This document shows positions 25,007-35,287 of a stretch of 42,997 nucleotides of DNA, piece after piece. The DNA lies in the NCBI GenBank assembly GCA_018970945.1, contig JAGWVJ010000012.1, positions 1 to 42,997 on the forward strand, given 5' to 3'. Position numbers and translations under genes: made by a program. The notes under the pieces were generated by a model. That model made no database searches. It had not been told where the DNA came from and saw only the letters and a list, made by a program, of their open reading frames with translations. Every line of letters starts with the position of its first letter. Position 1 is the first letter of the stretch. This DNA comes from Cyanobacteria bacterium REEB417 (lineage in GTDB: Bacteria; Cyanobacteriota; Cyanobacteriia; PCC-6307; Cyanobiaceae).

Positions 25007-26074
25007 ATGCTCGAGCGTCTGGTGCTGCCCCCCTGGCTCAAGGTCGGCCTGGCCCTGCCGCTGCTGGTGCTCAACCTGTGGGTGCTGCGCCAGTTGCTGC
25101 TGCCGCTGGCGCCGTTTCCGGCGTTGTTTGTGGCGGCGGCGCTGATCGCCTTTCTGCTCGACATTCCCAGCCGGACCCTGGCGGGCCTTGGCCTGCCCAG
25201 GCCCCTGGCCCTGTTGGCGGTGATCGGGATCACCCTGGCGGGCCTGGCATTGGCGGCCCTGTGGCTGGTGCCGCGCCTGATCGAGCAGCTGGGCGAGTTG
25301 ATCACGGCCCTGCCGGGCTGGCTGGCCGAGGGGGAGGTGCTGCTCAACCGGGGCCAAGAGCTGGCCGCCGCCCGGGGGCTGCCTACCGACTTCGGCGATC
25401 TGAGCAGTGAGCTGCTCAGCCGCACCAGCCAGCTGGCCAGTCAGCTGAGCCAGCGGTTGCTGGGGCTGCTGGGTGCCACCTTGAGTCTCACGGTCAACAC
25501 CCTGATCGTGGTGGTGCTGGCGGTGTTTCTGCTGATCGGCGGCGAGTCGATCAGCCAGGGGCTGCTGCAGTGGTTGCCGCCCCCCGTGAGGTCTCTGGTG
25601 GGGCAGACGCTCAACCGCACCTTTCGCGGCTATTTCGCCGGCCAGGTGCTGCTGGCGCTGATCCTCAGCGGTGCCCAGATCGTGGTGTTCACCCTGCTGG
25701 CGATTCCGTACGGCGTGCTGTTTGCGGTGGCGATCGGCTTCACCACCCTGGTGCCCTACGCCAGCGCCCTCACGATCACGGCGGTCAGCATCCTGCTGGC
25801 GCTCGATGATCCACGCACCGGCATCGAGGTGCTGGTGGCGGCGATCTCGGTGGGCCAGGTGGTGGATCAGGTGATCCAGCCCCGGCTCATGGGAAGCATC
25901 GTGGGGTTGCAACCGGCCTGGCTGCTGATCTGCCTCCCCCTGGGTGCCCGCCTGGGCAGCCTGCTGGGCCTGGGTGATCTGCTGGGGCTGCTGCTGGCGG
26001 TGCCCATGGCCAGTTGCGCCAAGACCTTTCTCGACGCCTGGGCCCGCCAGCTCAGGCAGGGAGAGCAGGGCTAG
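25007..26074 (+). CDS. AI-2E family transporter (PerM/TqsA-like)
   Basis: A 355-residue multi-pass membrane protein. About eight hydrophobic segments flank a polar central region (LIEQLGELITALPGWLAEGE, later LLSRTSQLASQLSQRLLG). The C-terminal signature is typical: FRGYFAGQVLLALILSGAQI, IPYGVLFAVAIGFTTLVPY, GQVVDQVIQPRLMGSIVGLQP. Family members have been linked to AI-2 export, Na+/H+ antiport or small-solute permeation, so the substrate here is open. An AGGAGG sits seven bases before the ATG, which supports the start. The stop CTAG is shared with the convergent phosphatase. Confidence 0.9.
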   Translation: MLERLVLPPWLKVGLALPLLVLNLWVLRQLLLPLAPFPALFVAAALIAFLLDIPSRTLAGLGLPRPLALLAVIGITLAGLALAALWLVPRLIEQLGELITALPGWLAEGEVLLNRGQELAAARGLPTDFGDLSSELLSRTSQLASQLSQRLLGLLGATLSLTVNTLIVVVLAVFLLIGGESISQGLLQWLPPPVRSLVGQTLNRTFRGYFAGQVLLALILSGAQIVVFTLLAIPYGVLFAVAIGFTTLVPYASALTITAVSILLALDDPRTGIEVLVAAISVGQVVDQVIQPRLMGSIVGLQPAWLLICLPLGARLGSLLGLGDLLGLLLAVPMASCAKTFLDAWARQLRQGEQG

Positions 26075-29000
26075 GCCCAGCTCTCCAATCCCAGGAACGG
26101 CTGCTCGACCGACCAGGCCTCAGGGCCCGCCAGCCCGATGGGTTCGGGCGTGGCGGCCATCAGCGCGGTGGAGCTCACCGGCAGGCGCGCGATGTCGAGG
26201 TTGATGATCCGCTGGTCGGCACCGGCAGCTGTCTCGGCGAAGCGATAGGCCTTGGCAGGCGTGCCGTACTCGCTCTTGAGGTAGTCACCGAAGGCCTGCT
26301 GTTCGCCATAGGCACTGCTGCCCGTGGGGGGCGTGGTGTCCGGTGCCACCCCCACCACCGCGCCGGTGGCGTCCACGTAGGCGTCAACCCGGTTGGTCCA
26401 GCGACCGAGCACATTGCCGGCCGCATCCTTGAGCACATTGCCGCTGGCGTCCTTCTGGACCCAGGGGTAGTTGTCACCCCCATCGGCCAGGAAGTTGAGC
26501 GTCGTGATCCGCAGGGTGCGGTTGCCATCGCCCTGCAGGGCGCCGTTGGCCACGATCGAGTCGAGCACCTTGCCGGCGCTGTCGACCACCTGCAGGCTGC
26601 GCAGCCGCTGCAGCCCCGCCTCAGCGCTGTTTTGGTCGGTGTCGTGGTCAAATTCGTAGCGCAGGCCCGACACCTGGGCAAACTGTCCCGGGGTGGCGCC
26701 CCTGGCGCTGGCGGCCACGGCGTGCTCGATCACCTCGCGCAGCAGGCTGGCGCTCACCGTCACCAGGGAGATGCGGTTGTTGAAGCGCAGTGAGTTCTCG
26801 ATGTCGAGCTGGCTGATCGCACCACCGGCGGGGGGGTTGTAGCTCAGGTTGTTGCCGATGCCGCTCACCTCGCCGATCTCTGAACGCAGGCCGCCGCCGT
26901 TCTTGATCGCCACCATCACCGTCGGATCGACCTTGCGGGCGGCCCAGAGCTGGGCATCGGCGGCCAGGTTGCCGAAGTTGGTCTCTTCGGTGCGCACCTG
27001 GGTGCGGCGGCCCTCGAGAAACACGTTGGTGTAGCCCTTGATGTCGGCCGATTTGGCGCTCACCAGGCCGGAGACCGCGTCGACCAGGGTCTTGACCTGC
27101 TCGCCCTTGGTGCCCTTGGCGAAGGCGGCGGCGGTGCTGCCCCACAGCCGGGCCACATTGGCCTCGGTGGTGGCGATCGGACCGTTGTTGGCGCCGCTGA
27201 TCAGGTCGCTGAGCAGCACACCGTTGGCGTCAAAGTTGAGCACCAGCTGGCCCACGTAGTTGTACTGGCCGTCGGTGCTCACGATCACGGTGGGCTTGCC
27301 GTCCTTGCCGTTCACGATCACGGGGTAGGGGCCCTTGGCGCTGTCGCCGGCGCGCAGCACGTCGTCATTGCCGGCCAGGATCGTGTCGGAACCGCCGGCG
27401 ATGATCACGTCGACCCCCGACAGCAGGGGGGCGAGCTCCTGCTCCAGGTTGAACTGCTGCAGGTGGCTGGTCAGCACGATCTTGTTGACCCCCTGGGCTC
27501 CCAGGCGATCGATCAGGGGTTGCAGGTAGGCCGCCAGGGCTGCCATGTCGTTGGTGCGTTGGCTGCCGTCGGCCACCGTCACGCCGCCGGTGCTCGAGAT
27601 GGTCTGCACCACCTGGGTGGTGGCGCCGATCACGCCGATCAGTTCGCCGTTGCGCTCGATCACCGTGGCCGGGGCCAGCTTGGGGGCCTGCCGTGCCAGG
27701 TCGAAGTTGCTGTAGGGATTGCTGCGGAAGTAGGCGTTGTTGATGATCTCGTCGGTGTACAGGCTGGCGAGGTTGCTGTCGCCGCTGAAGTTGAGGTTCG
27801 CTGAGAGGTAAGGGAACTGCACCCCAAGCCAGCGGGTGCTGCTCGGGTCGGCGGCCGTCCCGCGGATGTCGGCGCCGATCACCTCCCGCAGGGCGCTGGT
27901 GCCGGCGTCGAATTCGTGGTTGCCGACCGCCGAGGCATCGAGGCCGATGGCGTCCATGACGGCCACGTCGTAACGGCCAAAACCCTCGCGAATGTCGAGC
28001 TTCTTGCCGCCCAGCTTGGCTTCGTAGTAGGCGTCCAGCACGCCCCGGATCGAGCTGTCAGCGGCGGCGTTGCTGAAGGGGCTTGGAATGATGTTGTCGC
28101 CGGCCGACAGGCGAATCGTGTTGGTGTACTGGTCTTCCAGTCTGTCGACGATGGCGGCAAAATTCGGTGCCTTGGCGATGGCGTCGGCATCGCCCTCCAG
28201 ATCGCTGGCATGCAGGATCTGCAGGGTGTACACCTTCTCGGGGGTGTCGCTCACAACCCTGCGGCGGGCCCGGCCCGACAGTCCACGGCTGTCAAACCCT
28301 TCGGCCAGGCTCAGCACTTCCAGATCCTTGCTGACCTCATTGCTGCTGATCAGCAGGGGCTGGCCGTTGGGACTGCTGGCGGCCGGGATGAACAGCAGGC
28401 CTTCAGGGCTGACGATGCCAGTGCCGTTGGGCAGGTAGCGAGCGACCGTGGGCGCATAGGGGTTGGTGATGTCAAAGCTGACCATGCCGTTGCTGCGCTC
28501 CAGACCCACAAAGGCATAGAGGCGCTCCCCGATCTGGCCGACGGTGACGTTCTCAGGCTCGCTGCCCTTGTCGTCGGAGCGGTCGTCGGGGTAGGACCCT
28601 GCGGCCATGGCGATGCGATCGAGCAGATCACCGCTGTCCCAGATCACCTGACCGCCCCCGTCGAGAATGCTCACCGAGCGGCTGCCGAAGGCAAAGGGCC
28701 GGCTGAAGGCCGTCGTTTCGGTATTGATCGTTTTGAGCCGGTTGTCGGGGCTTCTTCCGCTGATCCCGGTGCGGGTCTCATCGCTGTAGACGCTCCCGTC
28801 CTTGGTGACCGTGCCGCTGGGGGCGGTGTAGTCGCCGTCGGGGCGAATGCGGCTGTCGCCTTCGTTGGCCACGATGCTGAAGCTTTGGCGCTGGCCATTG
28901 GCCCCGACGGCTTCAAAGCTGGCGATGCCATCAGCCTGACGCAGACCAAACAGGTTCTGACCGGTTGTCAGGTCGATCCGGTAATCGCGCTCGGTGGGAT

Positions 29001-31044
29001 CGAGGCCCACCGGGGTGAAGTTGACGATGCCGAGCTGAACCCTGGCGTCGCTGCCGTTGGCATAGACATACGTGCGGGAGCCGTTGATGTCGGAGCCCAG
29101 GCGGTACCGGGCCTGCTCGCTCGCGGGCAGCTTGTCGAAATCGCTGCCTGTGATCGGGGCGATCCCGAAATCGTTGTCGTTGATCACCGCCCAGCGGCCG
29201 TCGGCCAGGCGGGCCAGGCCTTCGGGCTTGTCGTTGGGGGTGTAGCCCAGGCTCGAGAGGTTGGTGAGCAGCACCTTGCGCGCCAGGGCGATGCCCTGGC
29301 CGGCCAGCGCGTCGGGACTCAGCTCCTCTTCACGCGCCAGGCTGTTGCCGAGCACATTGGTGGCGCCCTTCAGCGACACCTCATAGACCTGTTTGATGCT
29401 GGTGGGACCCACGCTCGAGTCCCGCTCCATCACCAGCAGGGTGCCCCGGGCCGGGTCAAAGGCCACATCGCCGATCTTGTCGACGCCCCTGAGGTACAGG
29501 GCCCCGTCGGCTGCACCAACGGTGGCCTTGCCGGCCATCGGGTAGAGGTATTCGCCGACCGGTGTGCCTGTGGCGGCGTCGATCTCCAGAATCCGGATCA
29601 GGCTGCTGACCCTGCCATCGGTGCTCGAGGCCTTGTCGTCGAGCGGGCTCTGCACAAAGGCAAACAGGCGGTTGCTGGTGCCGTCGTAGGCCATGCCCTC
29701 GAAGCCCCGGTTGAGCTGGCGGGTGGCGTAGTTCGACGGCAGGGTCTCGCTGCCCAGGGCCCCGGCGCTGAGGCCGGCGGCGCTGCCGGCGCCCTGCGGC
29801 ACGTAGCGGGCCAGCAGGGTGCCGGTGGGGTTGAACTTGTAGATGGCCGGCCGGTATTCGTCGCCCATCCACAGGTTGCCGTCCTTGTCGACGCTGATTG
29901 ATTCAAGATCGGCGCCGAACCGGTCAAAGGCCAGGGTCCTGCCGCTGGCGTCGACCGGTGTCTCGTCGATGGCACCGTTGGGCTTGCCCGTGATCGGGGT
30001 GCCGTCGGCGTTCTTGAGCAGGATCGTGCCGGTCACCTCGGCCTTGCCGGTGCGCTCATCGAGGGCCAGCTGGTACAGACGGGCCTGGTAGTCGGGCAGC
30101 AGGAAGGGCCGCACGTCCTTGCCGTCGACCTTGGTGCTCTCGCCGTTGGGCCCCCGGTCGGCGACGGCCAGGAAGGTCAGGCGCCCCTGGCTGTCACTGC
30201 CCGTGGACCACAGGCCCGACAGGCCACCACCGATCACGGCAGCCCCGGCGCTCGTGGTGCCGGGGCTGGGCACCGTCAGGTCGTAGGCCTTGAGGCTGGG
30301 GTTGCCGCGGCCATAGTCGAGCACCCCCAGGGTGCGCAGGCTCTCGAGCGTGGGGGCGCTGCCCTCAAGGTTGATCACGCCGACGGCGTTGTTCTCCTGG
30401 AAGGTCACAAAGGCCTTCTTGCCGTCGGCGCTGATGGCGACGTACTCGGGTTCGAGGTTCTGGGCCACGGTGTTGCCGGCCTTGCCGCTGACGCGGATGC
30501 CCAGGGCCTCGAGTTCAACCGCACGGCCGTTGAGGCTGCGGAAGTCGACGGTCTGAACCGTGGAGCTGGCCGGTGCGGCCGCATTCACCGTGATCACGGC
30601 GATCCCGCCCTCGGGATCCACGTTGTAGAGCTCGTCGGGCTCCCCTTCGATCGCCACCACGATGCGGCTGCCGTCGGGGCTGAAGCTCAGCGAGTCGGGC
30701 ACGGCGCCCACGGCGAGCGACCCAGCCGGCACCAGCGTGGCGGCCGCACCCTGGCCCTGCAGCCTGAACAGCTGAACCTGGCCCCCGGTGTAGCGGGCGC
30801 TGCCCTGACCTTCGACGGCCACCGCCACCAGGCCCGCGCTGTTGACCGCCACACTGTTGGCCGGGCCCGTCAGGGCGGTGGTGCTCACCAGGGCCGGCTT
30901 GCTGGGGTCGGCCAGGTTCACGAGCGCCAGCTGGTTGCTGCCACCGATGGTCAGCAGCACCTGGGCGCTGGCTGACCAGGCGCTGATCTCGGCGCCGCTC
31001 ACGGGCAGGTTGAGACGGGCGCGTGAGCTGAGCGACAGAGACAT
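26071..31044 (-). CDS. Very large phytase-like / 5'-nucleotidase multidomain phosphatase
   Basis: About 1657 residues. Domains from ATG 31044: a choice-of-anchor-I beta-propeller, first part (about 1-265); an esterase-like phytase domain (about 275-645; AVADRGPNGES, NDNDFGIAP); the propeller resumes (about 655-925; VANEGDSRIRPDG, GSRSVSILDGGG, SEPENVTVGQIG); a 5'-nucleotidase metallophosphatase domain (about 940-1240; LHASDLEGD at 944, GNHEFDAG at 1041, SHLQQF at 1193, AGGSDTI); and a C-terminal 5'-nucleotidase domain (about 1355-1530; NFGNLAADAQLW, NGGGLRSEIG, FLADGGDNYPW). No N-terminal signal peptide or RTX repeats were seen, so secretion (if any) would need a type I or other route. Probably a phosphorus-scavenging ectoenzyme. 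The in-frame TTG 31068 is an alternative start. Confidence 0.88.
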   Translation of the reverse strand: MSLSLSSRARLNLPVSGAEISAWSASAQVLLTIGGSNQLALVNLADPSKPALVSTTALTGPANSVAVNSAGLVAVAVEGQGSARYTGGQVQLFRLQGQGAAATLVPAGSLAVGAVPDSLSFSPDGSRIVVAIEGEPDELYNVDPEGGIAVITVNAAAPASSTVQTVDFRSLNGRAVELEALGIRVSGKAGNTVAQNLEPEYVAISADGKKAFVTFQENNAVGVINLEGSAPTLESLRTLGVLDYGRGNPSLKAYDLTVPSPGTTSAGAAVIGGGLSGLWSTGSDSQGRLTFLAVADRGPNGESTKVDGKDVRPFLLPDYQARLYQLALDERTGKAEVTGTILLKNADGTPITGKPNGAIDETPVDASGRTLAFDRFGADLESISVDKDGNLWMGDEYRPAIYKFNPTGTLLARYVPQGAGSAAGLSAGALGSETLPSNYATRQLNRGFEGMAYDGTSNRLFAFVQSPLDDKASSTDGRVSSLIRILEIDAATGTPVGEYLYPMAGKATVGAADGALYLRGVDKIGDVAFDPARGTLLVMERDSSVGPTSIKQVYEVSLKGATNVLGNSLAREEELSPDALAGQGIALARKVLLTNLSSLGYTPNDKPEGLARLADGRWAVINDNDFGIAPITGSDFDKLPASEQARYRLGSDINGSRTYVYANGSDARVQLGIVNFTPVGLDPTERDYRIDLTTGQNLFGLRQADGIASFEAVGANGQRQSFSIVANEGDSRIRPDGDYTAPSGTVTKDGSVYSDETRTGISGRSPDNRLKTINTETTAFSRPFAFGSRSVSILDGGGQVIWDSGDLLDRIAMAAGSYPDDRSDDKGSEPENVTVGQIGERLYAFVGLERSNGMVSFDITNPYAPTVARYLPNGTGIVSPEGLLFIPAASSPNGQPLLISSNEVSKDLEVLSLAEGFDSRGLSGRARRRVVSDTPEKVYTLQILHASDLEGDADAIAKAPNFAAIVDRLEDQYTNTIRLSAGDNIIPSPFSNAAADSSIRGVLDAYYEAKLGGKKLDIREGFGRYDVAVMDAIGLDASAVGNHEFDAGTSALREVIGADIRGTAADPSSTRWLGVQFPYLSANLNFSGDSNLASLYTDEIINNAYFRSNPYSNFDLARQAPKLAPATVIERNGELIGVIGATTQVVQTISSTGGVTVADGSQRTNDMAALAAYLQPLIDRLGAQGVNKIVLTSHLQQFNLEQELAPLLSGVDVIIAGGSDTILAGNDDVLRAGDSAKGPYPVIVNGKDGKPTVIVSTDGQYNYVGQLVLNFDANGVLLSDLISGANNGPIATTEANVARLWGSTAAAFAKGTKGEQVKTLVDAVSGLVSAKSADIKGYTNVFLEGRRTQVRTEETNFGNLAADAQLWAARKVDPTVMVAIKNGGGLRSEIGEVSGIGNNLSYNPPAGGAISQLDIENSLRFNNRISLVTVSASLLREVIEHAVAASARGATPGQFAQVSGLRYEFDHDTDQNSAEAGLQRLRSLQVVDSAGKVLDSIVANGALQGDGNRTLRITTLNFLADGGDNYPWVQKDASGNVLKDAAGNVLGRWTNRVDAYVDATGAVVGVAPDTTPPTGSSAYGEQQAFGDYLKSEYGTPAKAYRFAETAAGADQRIINLDIARLPVSSTALMAATPEPIGLAGPEAWSVEQPFLGLESWA

Positions 31045-31092
31045 GGCTGGGTTGGAACCTGTCGCCAAGTAGATCGGCTGGGTCAGGACCCA

Positions 31093-31122
31093 TGTTCAAG
31101 AACCGATTAACGATTCACCAAG
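31093..31122 (-). promoter_or_regulatory. Candidate Pho-box-like direct repeats upstream of the large phosphatase
   Basis: On the minus strand three 8-base blocks occur at exact 11-base spacing: CTTGGTGA, GTTAATCG and CTTGAACA, 49-78 bases upstream of the phosphatase ATG. Cyanobacterial Pho boxes are built of CTTAACCT-like repeats spaced by three bases. The middle and last blocks each agree at about five of eight positions; the first is weaker. Suggestive only. Confidence 0.3.
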
Positions 31123-31150
31123 AAACGGGTCGCGGGTATGCCTGGCGACA

Positions 31151-31807
31151 TCAGGTTGTCGCCGCGGCGGGCATGACCCCCTGTTCGGCCAGGTGGGTGA
31201 GCACCTGCGCGACGCTCTGCTCGAGGCTCTGGCTGCCGGTGTCGACCCGCACCTCGGGTGCCTCGGGTGCTTCGTAGGGGCTCGAGATGCCGGTGAACTC
31301 CTTGATCTCACCGGCGCGGGCCTTGGCGTAGAGGCCCTTGGTGTCGCGCTCTTCGCACACGCCCAGGTCGGCGGCGCAGTGGATTTCGATGAAATCGCCC
31401 GCCTCCACAAGGTCGCGGGCCCGCTGGCGGTCGGCCTTGAACGGCGAGACAAACGCCGTCAGCACCACCACGCCGGCATCGAGAAACAGCTTGGCCACTT
31501 CGCCGATGCGGCGAATGTTCTCTTCGCGGTCGGCATCGGAGAAGCCCAGGTCCTTGCAGAGGCCGTGGCGCACGTTGTCGCCATCGAGCACGTAGCAGGC
31601 CAGGCCCCGTTCAAACAACGCAGCGTTGATGGCGTTGGCCAGGGTGCTCTTGCCGGCGCCGCTCAGCCCGGTGAACCACAGGATCGCGCTGCGGTGACCC
31701 CGCTGCTGGGCGCGGTCGGCGCGGCTGATCGTGCTGTGGTGCCAGGCAATGTTGGTGGCCGCTCCGGTGCTGGTGAGGGCGCCGTAGGGGGCCGTGGGGG
31801 CGGTCAT
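31151..31807 (-). CDS. cysC: Adenylylsulfate kinase
   Basis: Phosphorylates APS to PAPS in sulfate activation. 218 residues. Seen: [19 protein letters not shown]-loop [41 protein letters not shown], the [18 protein letters not shown] helix, [13 protein letters not shown], and [22 protein letters not shown]. All sites look intact. The N-terminus has an extra tail ([11 protein letters not shown]) before the core. Downstream is the 82-base gap to the phosphatase; upstream lies a small divergent ORF. Confidence 0.97.
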   Translation of the reverse strand: MTAPTAPYGALTSTGAATNIAWHHSTISRADRAQQRGHRSAILWFTGLSGAGKSTLANAINAALFERGLACYVLDGDNVRHGLCKDLGFSDADREENIRRIGEVAKLFLDAGVVVLTAFVSPFKADRQRARDLVEAGDFIEIHCAADLGVCEERDTKGLYAKARAGEIKEFTGISSPYEAPEAPEVRVDTGSQSLEQSVAQVLTHLAEQGVMPAAATT

Positions 31808-31884
31808 GGCGGCAGACGCGGCAGACGGTCAAGTATCCCCCTCTGCCCGCAGCTGCTCATGGGCCGGCGCCGTTCGAGGCTGCC

Positions 31885-32067
31885 TTGCAACGTCAGCGCC
31901 AGTTGCCTCGCAACCAACGGCTGCACGCCCAGCGCGAGGCCCTGCAGCAGCAAGCCGGCGCGGTGGCCCAGCCCAACTTCGGCGATTGCTTTGCTGCCGC
32001 CCTGGCCGGGCGTGATCGCTTGCAGCTGGCCTTTGTGGGTTCAAATGTCGCGGCTGCAGGGTTGTGA
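31885..32067 (+). CDS. Possible small protein (60 aa), unknown function
   Basis: A TTG-initiated frame between the cysC start and the SUI1 gene stop. The product is basic and helical at first ([20 protein letters not shown]), then has [20 protein letters not shown] and ends [11 protein letters not shown]. The composition is protein-like and the frame stays open, without ATG, as far upstream as about 31804, so the true start may be earlier or the region may be a remnant. It sits in a 291-base stretch with no other recognisable gene. Confidence 0.4.
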   Translation: MQRQRQLPRNQRLHAQREALQQQAGAVAQPNFGDCFAAALAGRDRLQLAFVGSNVAAAGL

Positions 32068-32098
32068 GGCTTTGGGCCAGGTTCGGCACAACTCCGCC

Positions 32099-32425
32099 TC
32101 AGCCCCCGGCCTGTTTGGGCCGGTAGCCAGCTTTGGTCAGGGCCTCCAGCGCAATGGTCACCTGGTCGCCCTGCAGTTCGATCAGTCCGTCCTTGAGAGT
32201 GCCGCCGGTGCCGGCGCTGGCCTTGAGGGTTTTGAGAAGAGTTTTCAGCTCGGCCTCAGGGGCCTCCAGGCCGCTGATCGCTGTCACCAGCTTGCCGCCT
32301 TTGCCCGCCTTGGTGCGCTGAACCCGCACCCGTTGCTCGGCCCTGGGCGCGGGGGCAGTGGCTGGCTCTGCAGGCCGCTGCAGGCTGGCCGCACTGGTGA
32401 ATTCCTGCCAGCCGCCTTTGGTCAT
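32099..32425 (-). CDS. SUI1/YciH-type translation initiation factor family protein
   Basis: A 108-residue eIF1-like protein. The signature runs from [21 protein letters not shown] through [21 protein letters not shown] to [20 protein letters not shown], matching the SUI1 beta-alpha-beta fold. The N-terminal 35 residues are low-complexity ([14 protein letters not shown]). ATG 32425 is preferred; a GTG at 32431 adds two residues. In bacteria the family (YciH) is thought to help discriminate initiation complexes. It is divergent from trpB over 72 bases. Confidence 0.88.
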   Translation of the reverse strand: MTKGGWQEFTSAASLQRPAEPATAPAPRAEQRVRVQRTKAGKGGKLVTAISGLEAPEAELKTLLKTLKASAGTGGTLKDGLIELQGDQVTIALEALTKAGYRPKQAGG

Positions 32426-32497
32426 CGCCACATCATCGCCAGGCAGATTCTGGCCTGCTCGCCGCAGCCGGTGCTCTGCCTACGCTCAAGGGCAGTG

Positions 32498-33778
<1,281 letters not shown>

Positions 33779-33808
33779 ACCAGGCGGCTGAACCGACCTG
33801 GGGTTGGC

Positions 33809-34783
33809 TCAGCCAAGCAGCCGTTCGAGCACCCGGGCCACCGAGCACACGGCGGCCCGGGCGGTGGCGTAAGCCATGCGCATGGGCCCCACCAGGGCCA
33901 CCTGGCCAACGCTACCGTCGCTGCAGTGATAATCGGCCTGCACCAGAGAGCAGTGGTGCAGAGCGGCGATCGGGTGTTCGGCGCCGATCCAGATGCCGCC
34001 GCCCTGGAGCACCTGCTGGGGGGCATGTTCCACCAGCTGCACCAGCGGGCGCAGCTGCGTGGTCAGGCTGAACTCGGGCTGGGCCAGCAGACCGGAGAGC
34101 CCCGTGGCCACCGCCGGGGCGCTGTCGCTGCCGCCACCCTGGTTGTGGCTGGTGAGCCCCTGCCGCAGCACGGTGCCGCTGCTGCGCAGCTGACGAGGCA
34201 GCGACGACCAGTCGATGGCACCAGCGATGAGCTGGGCGCTGACCCAGCTCTCGAGTGCCGGCAGCTGGTTGCGGGCCTCGGGGGGCAGCCGCAGGTTGAG
34301 GCTGCAGGTGCTGGCACCACCCTCGACCACAAACACCAGCAGGCGATCGTCGCTGGGCACCAGGCGCACGGCCTGCAGGTTGCGTTGCAGCCGCTGCGGC
34401 GGGGCGATCAGGCTCAGCAGACCGGTCAGGTCGGCCAGGCGTCGCGCCAGTTGCAGCAGCAGGTCATCGAGGGCGGCCCATTGCAGGCTCAGACCCATCA
34501 GCTCCCGCTCCAGCTGCAACGCAGCCGCTCCAGGCGCGGGCAACAGCTGATCCACATAGGTGCGGTAGCCCGCCTGGCTGGGGATGCGACCGGCCGAGGT
34601 GTGGGGCTGGGTCAGCAGACCCCGCTGCTCAAGGGCGCCCATGGCCGAGCGCACCGTGGCGGCGCTGGCCTCGAGTCCGAAGCGACGCACCAGGGTCCTG
34701 CTGCCCACCGGTTCGGTGGTGTCGACGTAATGCCGCACCGTCGCCTGCAGAACCTGACGTTGCCGGGGCGAAAGGGTCTGCAA
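33809..34783 (-). CDS. hrcA: Heat-inducible transcription repressor HrcA
   Basis: Represses heat-shock genes (groESL, dnaK) by binding CIRCE. 324 residues. Seen: winged-helix N-terminus LSPRQRQVLQATVRHYVDTT, EPVGSRTLVRRFGLEASAATVR, LTQPHTSAGRIPSQAGYRTYVD, then the GAF-like sensing domain and the C-terminal block GSVGQVALVGPMRMAYATARA. The start is a TTG at 34783, placed by the family N-terminus and an otherwise start-free upstream. I saw no CIRCE inverted repeat near it. Convergent with trpB. Confidence 0.93.
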   Translation of the reverse strand: MQTLSPRQRQVLQATVRHYVDTTEPVGSRTLVRRFGLEASAATVRSAMGALEQRGLLTQPHTSAGRIPSQAGYRTYVDQLLPAPGAAALQLERELMGLSLQWAALDDLLLQLARRLADLTGLLSLIAPPQRLQRNLQAVRLVPSDDRLLVFVVEGGASTCSLNLRLPPEARNQLPALESWVSAQLIAGAIDWSSLPRQLRSSGTVLRQGLTSHNQGGGSDSAPAVATGLSGLLAQPEFSLTTQLRPLVQLVEHAPQQVLQGGGIWIGAEHPIAALHHCSLVQADYHCSDGSVGQVALVGPMRMAYATARAAVCSVARVLERLLG

Positions 34784-34899
34784 GGCGGCTGAACCCAGTG
34801 AGCAACAGGTGTTCGTTCGATGCTAAGGGGATAGCGTCCCGCTCTGGCGCGTTGTTTCACGACCAGGTTTCAGAATCTGGTTTCAGGCCCGGGACGCCC

Positions 34900-35244
34900 T
34901 CAGTAACGCGGCACGCTGGGGTCCACCTCGATGCTCCAGGCGTCGATGCCCCCCTGCACGTTGAGCACGTTGCCGTAACCCCGTGCCTCCACCAGCCAGC
35001 AGCCGAACTGCCAGCTGCGCACCCCGGCATGGCACAGGACGGCCACGGTCTGCTGGGGAGGCAGCAGCTGTTCGAGCTGGTCCACCCACTCGGCCGAGCG
35101 GCTCAGCGGCAGATGCAGCACGTCCATCGGCAGGCGGGCCAGGGCCAGCTCGGCGTCTTCGCGCACGTCGACCAGCCTGATCGTCTCGCCCTCCAGCAGC
35201 CTGGCCTGCAGCTCGCGGGCGCGAATGCTGAGCGGTGTGGCCAT
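34900..35244 (-). CDS. Rhodanese-like domain protein
   Basis: A single-domain rhodanese of 114 residues from ATG 35244. The strand IRLVDVREDAELALARLP, the helix LPLSRSAEWVDQLEQ, the active-site loop VLCHAGVRSWQFGCWLVEA with Cys nucleophile (CHAGVRS), and the end NVLNVQGGIDAWSIEVDPSVP are intact. Likely a small sulfur-transfer or redox-sensing protein. It is divergent from the DUF3352 gene, 43 bases away. The 116 bases toward hrcA show nothing recognisable. Confidence 0.9.
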   Translation of the reverse strand: MATPLSIRARELQARLLEGETIRLVDVREDAELALARLPMDVLHLPLSRSAEWVDQLEQLLPPQQTVAVLCHAGVRSWQFGCWLVEARGYGNVLNVQGGIDAWSIEVDPSVPRY

Positions 35245-35287
35245 GGCAGAGGCAGGGGTCAAGATGGGTCCATCCTGCGTGGGACGC

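Noticed and set aside
27916-29901. Long open frame (661 codons) antisense to the giant phosphatase
   Set aside because: It follows codon-position GC bias of the gene on the other strand; its translation is rich in Ala, Gly, Val, Asp and His with no recognisable motif, and the sense strand has clear domains.
31193-32497. Upstream extension of the trpB frame (about 430 codons)
   Set aside because: It runs antisense through cysC and the SUI1 gene, whose motifs are intact; TrpB homology begins only after 32498.
33779-33815. Hairpin GGCTGAACC...TCAGCC between trpB and hrcA
   Set aside because: A weak, imperfect stem without a T-run on either strand; could be a convergent terminator but is not convincing.
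34784-34899. CIRCE operator upstream of hrcA
   Set aside because: No TTAGCACTC-N9-GAGTGCTAA-like inverted repeat is visible; only a stray GCTAA.
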